A stretch of 64,000 nt of DNA from Oscillospiraceae bacterium. GTDB lineage: Bacteria > Bacillota > Clostridia > Oscillospirales > Acutalibacteraceae. Positions within the stretch are counted from its first letter, which is position 1; each line of letters begins with the position of its first letter. The DNA is taken from positions 1-64,000 of the forward strand of contig SVOC01000015.1 of NCBI GenBank assembly GCA_015066625.1. Direction: 5' to 3'. The notes under the pieces are model-generated. The model did no database searches. It worked only from the letters and a program-made list of their open reading frames with translations, and was not told the origin of the DNA. Made by a program: the position numbers and the translations under genes. Below are positions 17,897 through 26,217 of this stretch, in pieces.

Positions 17897-17928
17897 AACC
17901 GCTGAAAAATTTTCGGCGGTTATTTTTG
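17897..17928 (+). terminator. Terminator after the DUF5685/J-protein set
   Basis: AACCGCTGAAAA / TTTTCGGCGGTT stem followed by a T-run. Confidence 0.85.
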
Positions 17929-17947
17929 TTTTACAGAGGTAAAAATT

Positions 17948-19198
17948 ATGAAGGATTTCGTTAATATCGGTATAATCGGTCTCAGCGGCAGAGGCTCGGG
18001 AATGCTTAAAGAGCTTCTTGACTGCGAAGGCGTAAGAGTTCCCGCAGTGTGCGATAAATATGAGGACAGAGCACAGCACGGCTTTGAAATCGTAAAAGAA
18101 AAAACAGGCACGGAGCCTCAGGTTTATCTTGACTATAAAGAGCTTCTCGCAAGAGATGATATAGATGCAATTTACTGTGCAACAACATGGATTACTCATT
18201 CAAGAATTGCAATTGATGCCATGAAAGCAGGCAAGCACGTTGCAATGGAAGTAGGCGGTGCCGCAAGCATCGAAGAATGCTGGCAGCTTGTACGCACAAG
18301 TGAAGAAACAGGCAAATTCTGTATGCTTCTTGAAAACTGCTGTTATGACAGAAACGAAATGGCAATTTTCAATATGGTGAAGCAGGGCATTTTCGGCGAA
18401 ATCATTCATCTCACAGGCGGTTATCAGCACGACCTTCGTGACGAAATCAGCCTCGGCAGAGAAAACAGACACGGCAGACTCTTTAACTTCCAGCACCGTA
18501 ACGGCGAGCTTTATCCCACACATCAGCTCGGCCCCATCCAGAAGGTGCTCGGTATCAACAGAGGCAACCGTTTTGTATCCCTTGTTTCAATGGCAAGCAA
18601 ATCCAGAGGTCTTAACGAGTGGATTAAGGAGAATAAGGGCGAGGATTACGATCTTGCGGATTATCCCTTCAATCAGGGCGATATCGTAACAACAATGCTT
18701 AAGTGTGCAAACGGCGAAACCGTTGTGCTCACTCACGACTGCTCACTGCCCAGAAACTATTCAAGAGCTTACAGAGTTCAGGGCACAAAGGGTCTTTATA
18801 TGGAAGACGGCGACTCAATTTATATTGAGGGCAGAACAAAGAACGAAGACGGCAGCTGGATGCATCCTTCAGAGGATTTTGAGCCTTACCGTGATGAATA
18901 CGAGCATCCTCTGTGGAAGAAATATCAGACGGAAGGCGTTCACGGCGGTCACGGCGGTATGGACTTCCTTGTTCTCAGTGCATTCGTTGAGAGCGTAAGG
19001 CTTGACGCCGCACCTCCCATCGACGTTTACGATACAGCGGTTATGATGGCTGTAACCTGCCTTTCGGAGCAGTCAATCGCTCTGGGCAGCGCACCCGTCG
19101 CCTTCCCCGATTTCACAAACGGTATGTGGATTGACAGAGAGCCTTACAGACGCGGCATTTTCTGTCTTGAAGAAGTTTGCAACGATTTTTTTGAGTAA
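17948..19198 (+). CDS. Gfo/Idh/MocA oxidoreductase, GH109-like
   Basis: 416 residues. The N-terminal Rossmann domain has IGIIGLSGRGSGM at 7-19. Features typical of GH109 follow: ECWQLVRTSEETGKFCMLLEN near 110-130 continuing CCYDRNEMAIFNM, then GGYQHDLRD near 157-165 and THQLGPI near 191-197. In GH109 this fold cleaves alpha-N-acetylgalactosaminides using NAD(H) through an oxidation-elimination route. A non-glycosidic dehydrogenase remains possible. No signal peptide is present. It heads a compact three-gene set with a sugar kinase and a GH4 enzyme. Confidence 0.82.
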   Translation: MKDFVNIGIIGLSGRGSGMLKELLDCEGVRVPAVCDKYEDRAQHGFEIVKEKTGTEPQVYLDYKELLARDDIDAIYCATTWITHSRIAIDAMKAGKHVAMEVGGAASIEECWQLVRTSEETGKFCMLLENCCYDRNEMAIFNMVKQGIFGEIIHLTGGYQHDLRDEISLGRENRHGRLFNFQHRNGELYPTHQLGPIQKVLGINRGNRFVSLVSMASKSRGLNEWIKENKGEDYDLADYPFNQGDIVTTMLKCANGETVVLTHDCSLPRNYSRAYRVQGTKGLYMEDGDSIYIEGRTKNEDGSWMHPSEDFEPYRDEYEHPLWKKYQTEGVHGGHGGMDFLVLSAFVESVRLDAAPPIDVYDTAVMMAVTCLSEQSIALGSAPVAFPDFTNGMWIDREPYRRGIFCLEEVCNDFFE

Positions 19199-19216
19199 TT
19201 CACAAGGAGAGTCACT

Positions 19217-20155
19217 ATGAAGTATTATATCGGCGTTGACGGCGGCGGCACCAAAACCGCATTTGCTCTTTTTGACGAAAACAAAAATATGCTTGAAACC
19301 GTAACGGGTGCAGGCAGTAACCACGAAAATCTTGACACCTCTTTTGACGGTGCAAGCGATATTATTATGGCAGGCCTTAATGCTCTTTGCGAAAAGGCAG
19401 ATATTGCTCTTGCAGATGTAAGCTTTACCCTTATGGGACTTGCAGGTATCGACCACGAATATCAGTACGATATTATGTGTGATATGCTCCGCAAAAAGGG
19501 TCTTGCAAACTTTGAAGTTTTCAACGACGGCTTTATAGTTGTAAAGGCCGGCGCAAGCGGCAAAAGCGCAATCGGCTACAACTGCGGCACAGGCGTTTGC
19601 TGCAACGGTATCGGCATTGACGGCAAAAGACTTCAACTTGCAGGTCTGGGCGATTTTTCAGGCGATATTTCAGGCGGCGGCAACATTGTTATTGAAGCTT
19701 TCAGACTTGTCTATAATGAGCTTTTCCTGGGTCTTGAAAAAACACTTATCACCGATATGGTAAAAAATGAATACGGCTTTAAGGCAAGGGAAGAATTCCT
19801 GGGCCTTATTGAAAAAATCGAAGGCGAAGACGGCGGCGATTACATAAGAACAATGGTTGGCTTCTTCTTTGAGGCAGTCAAGCAGGGTGATAAGCCTGCC
19901 ATCGGATACTGTGACAGAATGGCAACAAGAGGTGCACAGCTTATTGCGGCGCTTTCAAATCAGCTTGATTTCGGCGGCGAAGAAATTGAAGTTGTTCTTT
20001 CAGGCTCAATCAATGTAAAGCTTGATAACAAATATTATCTTGACAGCCTGCTTTCAAAGGCAGAAGCCTTAAGCGGCAAAAAGCTTAAGTTCATCAAGCT
20101 TGAAGCAATGCCCGTAACGGGATGCATCAACTGGATTATGCAAGATTATGCTTAA
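19217..20155 (+). CDS. BadF/BadG-type sugar kinase (N-acetylglucosamine kinase-like)
   Basis: A 312-residue ASKHA-fold ATPase. It starts with GVDGGGTKTAFALFD (phosphate-1 loop, residues 5-19), and further motifs are NDGFIVVKAG near 106-116, YNCGTGVCCNG near 123-133 and LSGSINVK near 258. Family members phosphorylate N-acetylhexosamines, so it may act on the sugar released by the neighbouring GH109-like enzyme and feed the GH4 enzyme or glycolysis. It lies 18 bases after the first gene and 15 before the GH4 gene. Confidence 0.85.
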   Translation: MKYYIGVDGGGTKTAFALFDENKNMLETVTGAGSNHENLDTSFDGASDIIMAGLNALCEKADIALADVSFTLMGLAGIDHEYQYDIMCDMLRKKGLANFEVFNDGFIVVKAGASGKSAIGYNCGTGVCCNGIGIDGKRLQLAGLGDFSGDISGGGNIVIEAFRLVYNELFLGLEKTLITDMVKNEYGFKAREEFLGLIEKIEGEDGGDYIRTMVGFFFEAVKQGDKPAIGYCDRMATRGAQLIAALSNQLDFGGEEIEVVLSGSINVKLDNKYYLDSLLSKAEALSGKKLKFIKLEAMPVTGCINWIMQDYA

Positions 20156-20170
20156 AAGGAGATACAGATT

Positions 20171-21454
20171 ATGAGAGAAATCAGTGTAGCAGTTATCGGA
20201 TCGGGCAGCACATATTGCCCCGAGCTTGTTGACGGTTTCCTTAAAGCTAAGGACAGCCTCAAACTCAAAAAGATTTCATTTATGGATATTGACGAGAGAA
20301 AAAGAACGATTGTCGGTAACCTTTGCGTAAGAATGCTTAACAACGTAGGCTGTGACTGTGAGGTTGTTTTCACAGACGACCTTGATACAGCGCTTCAGGG
20401 CGCGGATTTTGTTGTTACACAGATCCGTGTAGGCAAGCTTCCCTGCCGTCACCTTGACGAAAGCATCCCCAAGAAGTATGACCTTATCGGTCAGGAAACA
20501 ACAGGTATCGGCGGCTTCTTCAAGGCACAGAGAACAATACCCGTTATCAAGAATATCTGTGACAGAATCGAAGCTATCTGCCCCGATGCATGGCTTATCA
20601 ACTTCACAAATCCCTCGGGCATCATCACCGAGTTCATTCTTAACCACACAAACGTAAAGAACATCGGCCTTTGCAATGTTCCCATCGATATGCTTGACGA
20701 TGTTAAGGAAATTACGGGCGAAGACAGCGAGATTACATATGTAGGTCTTAACCACCTGAGCTGGATTACCTCCGTTAAGAAGAACGGCGAGGAGCTTCTT
20801 CCCGGTCTTATCGAAAGCGGATTTTCACCCAAGGTTATGGCAAATATTAAGGATGACGGCTTCTCAATCGACTGCCTTAAGACTGTTCAGGGTCTGCCCT
20901 CATCATACCTTCAGTATTACTACTGCCGCGAGGCAAAGCTTGCTCATCAGAGAGAGGATGAGAAGACAAGAGCTCAGGTATGTATGGAAATTGAAGAGCA
21001 GCTTCTTGAAATGTATCAGAATACCGAAATCGTTACAAAGCCTGCACTTCTCGATAAGAGAGGCGGCCACAAGTATTCGCTTGCAGCGGTTTCACTCATT
21101 GATTCAATTGCAAACGACAAGAAGGATGTTCATGTTGTAAACATCAAAAATAACGGCACACTTCCCTTTATGGCAGATGACGATATCGTTGAAATTGCAG
21201 CAGTTATCGGTGCAGACGGCGCAACGCCCGTACCCGTAACAGAGAAAATCAACGACCACGTTATCGGTCTTATGAGAGTAGTCAAGACATACGAAAAGTA
21301 TGCAGTCAAAGCCGCAATCACAGGTGACGACGACTATGCAATCAAGGGTCTGCTTGTTCATCCCCTTGTAGGTGATTACGAAAAGACCGTTAAGTGCTTC
21401 AACGAGCTTAAAGAAGCACACAAGGAATTCCTTCCCCAGTATTTTAATAAATGA
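20171..21454 (+). CDS. GH4 6-phospho-glycosidase
   Basis: A glycoside hydrolase family 4 enzyme, 427 residues. It uses NAD+ and Mn2+ to cleave 6-phospho-glycosides (6-phospho-beta-glucosides or alpha forms) by transient oxidation at C3. Motifs are the NAD-binding GSGSTY at 10-15, QIRVGKL near 84-90, INFTNPSG near 143-150, GLCNVP with metal ligand Cys168 and GLNHLSW with metal ligand His195. It is soluble and of usual length. Its substrate must be a phosphosugar, yet no PTS gene is nearby; the adjacent kinase may supply it. Confidence 0.93.
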   Translation: MREISVAVIGSGSTYCPELVDGFLKAKDSLKLKKISFMDIDERKRTIVGNLCVRMLNNVGCDCEVVFTDDLDTALQGADFVVTQIRVGKLPCRHLDESIPKKYDLIGQETTGIGGFFKAQRTIPVIKNICDRIEAICPDAWLINFTNPSGIITEFILNHTNVKNIGLCNVPIDMLDDVKEITGEDSEITYVGLNHLSWITSVKKNGEELLPGLIESGFSPKVMANIKDDGFSIDCLKTVQGLPSSYLQYYYCREAKLAHQREDEKTRAQVCMEIEEQLLEMYQNTEIVTKPALLDKRGGHKYSLAAVSLIDSIANDKKDVHVVNIKNNGTLPFMADDDIVEIAAVIGADGATPVPVTEKINDHVIGLMRVVKTYEKYAVKAAITGDDDYAIKGLLVHPLVGDYEKTVKCFNELKEAHKEFLPQYFNK

Positions 21455-21500
21455 GGATGGGGCTGTCTCGTTAAGCGAAGACTAAAAAAAGAATAACAAG

Positions 21501-21545
21501 AAGCGGTTTGCATTGGTAATTACACCTTTGCAAACCGCTTTTAAT
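21501..21545 (+). terminator. Terminator after the GH109-like/kinase/GH4 set
   Basis: AAGCGGTTTGCA / TGCAAACCGCTT, a perfect 12-bp stem with a 16-base loop and T-rich flank. It lies between convergent genes. Confidence 0.8.
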
Positions 21546-21574
21546 ATTGCTTTTTAATCTTATTGAAACAGTAG

Positions 21575-22507
21575 TCAAATCTGACCTTTCAGAATCCCTT
21601 TGATGCGTGTCTTTACATACCTGAAAGCCGAAAAGAAGGCTTCTGCCGCTTTGTTGTTAAGCAGTGCGGATAAAAAAGACTTTTTCTTGGGATAAAGTGT
21701 TTTCAGCAGTGTGCACTGCCAGAGGTAAAGACCTTCCTCCATAGCTTTTCTTGTTGAAAAGTGGAGCAGCGAGCAATCGGTGAATTGCTTGCCGTTTTTA
21801 TCCGTAACATCCAGCCAGCCTTTTTCAAGGTCAATTTTGTCGATTTTATATTTTGAGGGCAGGAAAATACATTTACCTTTTCCCGGCTTTTCGTTGGCGA
21901 TAAAGTCATTTATTGACATAGTAATGTCAAATATTTGGTCATCCCTGAGTTTGCCGTTACACAGAATGGGAGTATATGTACTGAGCAAAGCATCGCTTTT
22001 AAGCCTTTCTGCAATGCTGATGCACTCATTATACATCTTTTGTGTTTTATCGCTCTTTCTTATAAAGAAATAGCCGGGATTGAAATGAGGTGCATCGGTT
22101 TTGCCGTTAAGCTCGGGAACAATATCCAGAAGTCGCTGCTTTGTTTCGGGTGTTTTAAACCAGCAGTCAATTCCGCCGTCGTTCCAGCCGAAGCAGGAAA
22201 AATCGGATTCCCTTGCAAGCAAATTCCAAAAGAAATCAAGGTTATGATATATAAGGCAGTCGGGCTCAATGAATATGGTTTCGTCATAAGGCGACTCAAC
22301 AAGCAGAGAAAACTTATCTCTGTAATCCTTGTGAGCTTTTTTCAGCACAACAACATGGTCAAATTCTGCCGTGTATTCATTTTCGCCGTCGCAGAGAATT
22401 GCCATGGGAACATCGGGATTGTGCAGGCGGAAGGAATGAAGCATATTTACCGCCATTTTATAATACTTTTTGTTGCCTGTTGCCAGTGTTATAAAGCCTC
22501 GTGTCAT
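21575..22507 (-). CDS. Glycosyltransferase-like protein (GT-A fold)
   Basis: A 310-residue protein, probably a nucleotide-sugar-dependent glycosyltransferase of the GT8/GT-A kind. It begins GFITLATGNKKYYKMAVNML. FIEPDCLIYHN near 97-107 stands where the metal-binding DxD would be, and NPGYFFIRK near 143-151 resembles the acceptor-site loop. There is no signal peptide, and the C-terminus is basic (YVKTRIKGILKGQI). It is the last gene of a minus-strand run; the Gfo/Idh gene upstream ends at its first base. Confidence 0.68.
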   Translation of the reverse strand: MTRGFITLATGNKKYYKMAVNMLHSFRLHNPDVPMAILCDGENEYTAEFDHVVVLKKAHKDYRDKFSLLVESPYDETIFIEPDCLIYHNLDFFWNLLARESDFSCFGWNDGGIDCWFKTPETKQRLLDIVPELNGKTDAPHFNPGYFFIRKSDKTQKMYNECISIAERLKSDALLSTYTPILCNGKLRDDQIFDITMSINDFIANEKPGKGKCIFLPSKYKIDKIDLEKGWLDVTDKNGKQFTDCSLLHFSTRKAMEEGLYLWQCTLLKTLYPKKKSFLSALLNNKAAEAFFSAFRYVKTRIKGILKGQI

Positions 22508-23490
22508 TATTTCACCTGCTTTGGGAATTCAATTCCCGAAATATTTCTTATTTCTTTCATCGCCTTGCTTACCTGAAGTGCACGCAGTGACATTACCTCA
22601 TAGTAAGGGCTTCCGGGGTTTGAGATGAATTCTTCAAATCCCTTTGCTTCGTAGCCCATAAGGGTTTCTTTGGGCACATCGCCGATGATTTCGGTAACTT
22701 TACCGTTGTTTTCAATAAGCTTCATATTGGTAAGCTTTGAAATTGATTCAATAGTAATCGTTCCCTTATCACCGAATATCTGTGAGCCTAATCTGTCCTG
22801 CCCCAGCTTTGAGTATGTAAGATTGACTAATTTATCGGGGTAAAGGAATGCCGAATTTCCGCTGCCGTCAGCGCCGCTTTCCATAAAGTGAGAGCAGGCG
22901 GTTATTTTTTCGGGCGCACCGAAAAGGTCAAGGGCAGGGTAAACGCAGTAAATACCCAGGTCCATAAGGCAGCCCGTTGCAAGGGCGGGGTTGAAGATAT
23001 TGGGTAGCTTGCCCTCAAGATATGCGGGATACTTTGAAGAAAGCTGTGAAAAATCAAAGTGAACGCTTGTGATTCTGCCGATTTTTGTTACCGCATCACG
23101 AAGCAAATCCCTTGCAGGGTTGAACATATACATAATCGCTTCGGCATATATAACCCCTTTGGCTTTTGCAAGAGCCTGCAATTCCCGAAGCTCCTCGGGG
23201 TCAACGGTAACGGGCTTTTCGCATATTACGTGCTTGCCGTTTTCAATAAGAATTTTTGACTGCTCATAGTGAAGACGGTTGGGGCTTGCAACATAAGCTG
23301 CTTCGAAATCAGCCTTTGCAAACTCACTGAAATCGGTGTATACCTTATTAATTCCGTTTTCAGCCGCAAACCTGCCGCCGTTTTCCTGAGTTCTGGAATA
23401 AACCGCAGAGAAATCCGCACCGCAAAGCTGCCTTGCGCCGTCAATGAAGGATTTCGCAATCCAGCCCGTGCCTACAACTCCGTAGCGCAT
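22507..23490 (-). CDS. Gfo/Idh/MocA-family oxidoreductase
   Basis: A 327-residue NAD(P)-dependent dehydrogenase. The Rossmann motif GVVGTGWIAKSF is at 4-15, VICEKPVTV near 92-100 contains the family EKP motif, and the second domain starts with GRITSVHFDFSQ. The substrate is probably a sugar or inositol derivative. It overlaps the glycosyltransferase gene downstream by one base and follows the GNAT gene by three bases, so it belongs to one operon. Confidence 0.88.
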   Translation of the reverse strand: MRYGVVGTGWIAKSFIDGARQLCGADFSAVYSRTQENGGRFAAENGINKVYTDFSEFAKADFEAAYVASPNRLHYEQSKILIENGKHVICEKPVTVDPEELRELQALAKAKGVIYAEAIMYMFNPARDLLRDAVTKIGRITSVHFDFSQLSSKYPAYLEGKLPNIFNPALATGCLMDLGIYCVYPALDLFGAPEKITACSHFMESGADGSGNSAFLYPDKLVNLTYSKLGQDRLGSQIFGDKGTITIESISKLTNMKLIENNGKVTEIIGDVPKETLMGYEAKGFEEFISNPGSPYYEVMSLRALQVSKAMKEIRNISGIEFPKQVK

Positions 23491-23493
23491 AAA

Positions 23494-24054
23494 TCAAAGC
23501 TCCTTTGCCATAACGGTGCCGCTTTTCTTCATTGTGAGAAGAATTCTGAAACCGTTTTTCTTATAGAACTTGATACCTCTCACATTGCTTGTACCAACGA
23601 TAAGCATAATGCTTTTTGCACCCTTTGCCTTCATATGGCTTGTAAGGGTTGAAATCATATTGGAGCCGTTGCCGTTACCTCTGAAGGGCTCGTTGATATC
23701 GATGTGAAGGTGTGAGGGATATTTAAGCGAAAACACGCCGTGAGCCGCAATTTCAATAATGGCATCCATATAGTTAGCTCTGCCCGTTTCACGGACCTTT
23801 TTAAGATAGGGCTTGATTTTCTTCAGATATTTCCAATAGTTAATCGCACCGAAAACATAGCCCTGAGCAACATCGTTCTCGTCAACAAGAACAAATACGT
23901 TTTCGGGCTCCTGCTCAATGTAATAGTTGCAGAAGGTGTAAAGAATAAAATCGCGGGTATTGGGGTCTGTGAGTGAACCTTCGGGACCCGTATTAAGGCA
24001 TACCTGCTGAACATCCTTGTAATACTTGGGCTCGTAGCTCTTAATAGTAACCAT
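23494..24054 (-). CDS. GNAT-family N-acetyltransferase
   Basis: A 186-residue GCN5-related acetyltransferase. The acetyl-CoA loop is at PFRGNGNGSNMI near 123-134, followed by the C-terminal strand-helix VGTSNVRGIKFYKKNGF typical of the fold. It resembles acetyltransferases found next to glycosidases, but the acceptor is unknown. It lies between the GH78 gene (three bases away) and the Gfo/Idh gene (three bases away). Confidence 0.85.
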   Translation of the reverse strand: MVTIKSYEPKYYKDVQQVCLNTGPEGSLTDPNTRDFILYTFCNYYIEQEPENVFVLVDENDVAQGYVFGAINYWKYLKKIKPYLKKVRETGRANYMDAIIEIAAHGVFSLKYPSHLHIDINEPFRGNGNGSNMISTLTSHMKAKGAKSIMLIVGTSNVRGIKFYKKNGFRILLTMKKSGTVMAKEL

Positions 24055-24057
24055 AAA

Positions 24058-26217
24058 TCAAACCTCCACGCTGAATTCTCTTTCGCCGCTGAACGGTGTC
24101 TTTTCACCGTTATGCTCAAAAACAGCCTTGATTTTCGGGTCTGCAAAAACCCTGACGGTTGCGGTGCTGCCCGATTTTTCGTATTCAACGCTGATTTTGC
24201 CGTTTTCTGTTGTGATGTGACCCTTTGCACGGTCAAGCCCATCAACAAAACGGGGATTGATGATAACGCTTTCGTATGCTGCACCGCCCTCGGGCTGACG
24301 GATACCGAGAAGATACATAAACAGATATTTCGTGACCGCGCCGAACATGGGATGGTTTCGTGAATCTCTGCCATACCAGTTTTCCCATATTGTTGTGGCG
24401 CCGCTGTTTTTCATAAACGCAAAAGATGCTTTATTCTCGTTTGAAAGCAGGTCAAAAGCAAGCTGATTTTCATTTATTTCGAAAAGATAACCGATAAGTG
24501 CTTCCGTTGCAATAATGCCCGTGTCAAACATACCAAGCTCTTTATATTTGCGTACCATGTTTTTCTTGCCCTGCTCGTTGCCCATACCTACCCTGAATGC
24601 AAGGCAGGATGCACCGTTCACATCGCCGCAATAGCTGTGACTCCACGGGCTGAAATAAGCAACATCAACAGCTCTTCTGGTTTTTGCATCACGCTCATAA
24701 AGGTGTGCAACCTCGCTCTGTCTGCCCAGAATTTCAGCCGCTTCAATAACCTGCTGAATAAATCTGATATAAAGAATGGTGTTGATATATGTTTCGGGAA
24801 CAACGATGGGGTCGGGTGTGCACCAATCTCCGAGGCACCAGCCGTCTTTTTCTTCACGGCACACAAGTCCGTTTTCACTTCTGCTTTCAAGATAATCAAG
24901 GAAGTGGAGCATTTTCGGGAAAAACTCATTGAGTAATTCCTTATCGCCATACATTTTATAGAATTTATAGGGTACTTCGATAATTGCACCGCCCCAGCCC
25001 GAAGGACCGCCGCCGCCGCCCATAAGGGGTGCGGTGTGCTGAATATGACCTGTCTTTTTGCACTGACAGTCTGCAATATCATAAAGCCATTTGCGGTAGA
25101 ATTCTCGGCTGTCAAGAAGCATCATAGCCGTTTCGCCGCAAAGCTGACCGTCGCCTGTGTAGCCCAGTCTTTCTCTGTGAGGGCAGTCGGAGGGAATGCC
25201 GCAGTGCATATTGCCAAGCTGAGTTCTTATGTAAGCATCGTAAAGCCAATTGAGCACCTCGTTGCTGCACTCGAATGAGGAAGTAACGGGGCAGTCGGAA
25301 TGAACAACATCAACCCTTACGGGCTCAACATCCGCCGTAACCCTGAAATAGCGGAAGCCGTGCCAGGTGAAATGGGGAATGTATTCACGGTCCGTGCCGT
25401 CGGCAATGAATTCGTCGGTCTGATAATCCTTATCAAAATTGAACTGTATGCCGTACCAGTCACGCTTTTCGTGAATTTCTTCCGCATAGCTTACTCTGAA
25501 CTTTTTGCCCTTTTCGGCACACTTGAATACCGCATAGCCTACGGTGTTTTCACCGATATCATAAAGCTTTGTTTCGCCCTCATCCTCAATAAGAACGGGC
25601 TTTAATGTTCTGATAACCTTATCCGCAGGTGAAAACTGAATGTAATATTCGCTGACCGGTGCGGGGATAACCTTGCTTTCAGCAAAACCCTCGTCGGTTA
25701 CGGGATAAAGGGTGTAATCCTGCTTTTCGCCGTAATAAAGGTTGTTGAAGGTAACAAAGCCCCTGTGAGCAAGGGTTGTTTCATCGCTGATAACATTGCC
25801 GCTTGCCTTTTCGATTATGTAGCAAAGCTTGGGTGTGCCGAATACCACATTACCCTCTGCCATACGCACATTCTGGTTGTAATAGCCGTTACCCAGAATA
25901 ACCTCAAGGCTGTTTTCGCCTTCGGCAAGGTAATCGGAAATATCATATTTCATACAGTATGTCCTGTATGAAAGCTCATCATCAAGAGGGAAGGTAAGCT
26001 CACGGAGATTACGCTCGTTATAGCAGGTGGTGTTGGGTACAAGCAAATCGTCGCTGACCTTTCTGCCGTTGATATAAAGCTTGAAAAAACCCAGACCGCA
26101 GATTGTTATTTCAGCTTTTTCGCCCTTTTCGGCAACAAAGCTTTTGCGGAAAACGGGGGAGTCACTGCCTGTGCATTCAATCCATTTTGCGTTTTTGAAA
26201 ATCTGCTCACTTGTCAT
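24058..26217 (-). CDS. GH78 alpha-L-rhamnosidase
   Basis: A cytoplasmic GH78 enzyme, about 719 residues, that removes terminal alpha-L-rhamnose. N-terminal beta domains (CGLGFFKLYINGRKVSDD near residue 40) are followed by the (alpha/alpha)6 barrel. Its acidic cluster lies in SDCPHRERLGYTGDGQ near 345-360, with another Glu in ATTIWENWYG near 625, and a C-terminal beta domain ends the protein. The ATG at 26217 overlaps the stop of the ABC-F gene (ATGA), which argues against the longer reading from 26265. No signal peptide is present. Confidence 0.92.
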   Translation of the reverse strand: MTSEQIFKNAKWIECTGSDSPVFRKSFVAEKGEKAEITICGLGFFKLYINGRKVSDDLLVPNTTCYNERNLRELTFPLDDELSYRTYCMKYDISDYLAEGENSLEVILGNGYYNQNVRMAEGNVVFGTPKLCYIIEKASGNVISDETTLAHRGFVTFNNLYYGEKQDYTLYPVTDEGFAESKVIPAPVSEYYIQFSPADKVIRTLKPVLIEDEGETKLYDIGENTVGYAVFKCAEKGKKFRVSYAEEIHEKRDWYGIQFNFDKDYQTDEFIADGTDREYIPHFTWHGFRYFRVTADVEPVRVDVVHSDCPVTSSFECSNEVLNWLYDAYIRTQLGNMHCGIPSDCPHRERLGYTGDGQLCGETAMMLLDSREFYRKWLYDIADCQCKKTGHIQHTAPLMGGGGGPSGWGGAIIEVPYKFYKMYGDKELLNEFFPKMLHFLDYLESRSENGLVCREEKDGWCLGDWCTPDPIVVPETYINTILYIRFIQQVIEAAEILGRQSEVAHLYERDAKTRRAVDVAYFSPWSHSYCGDVNGASCLAFRVGMGNEQGKKNMVRKYKELGMFDTGIIATEALIGYLFEINENQLAFDLLSNENKASFAFMKNSGATTIWENWYGRDSRNHPMFGAVTKYLFMYLLGIRQPEGGAAYESVIINPRFVDGLDRAKGHITTENGKISVEYEKSGSTATVRVFADPKIKAVFEHNGEKTPFSGEREFSVEV

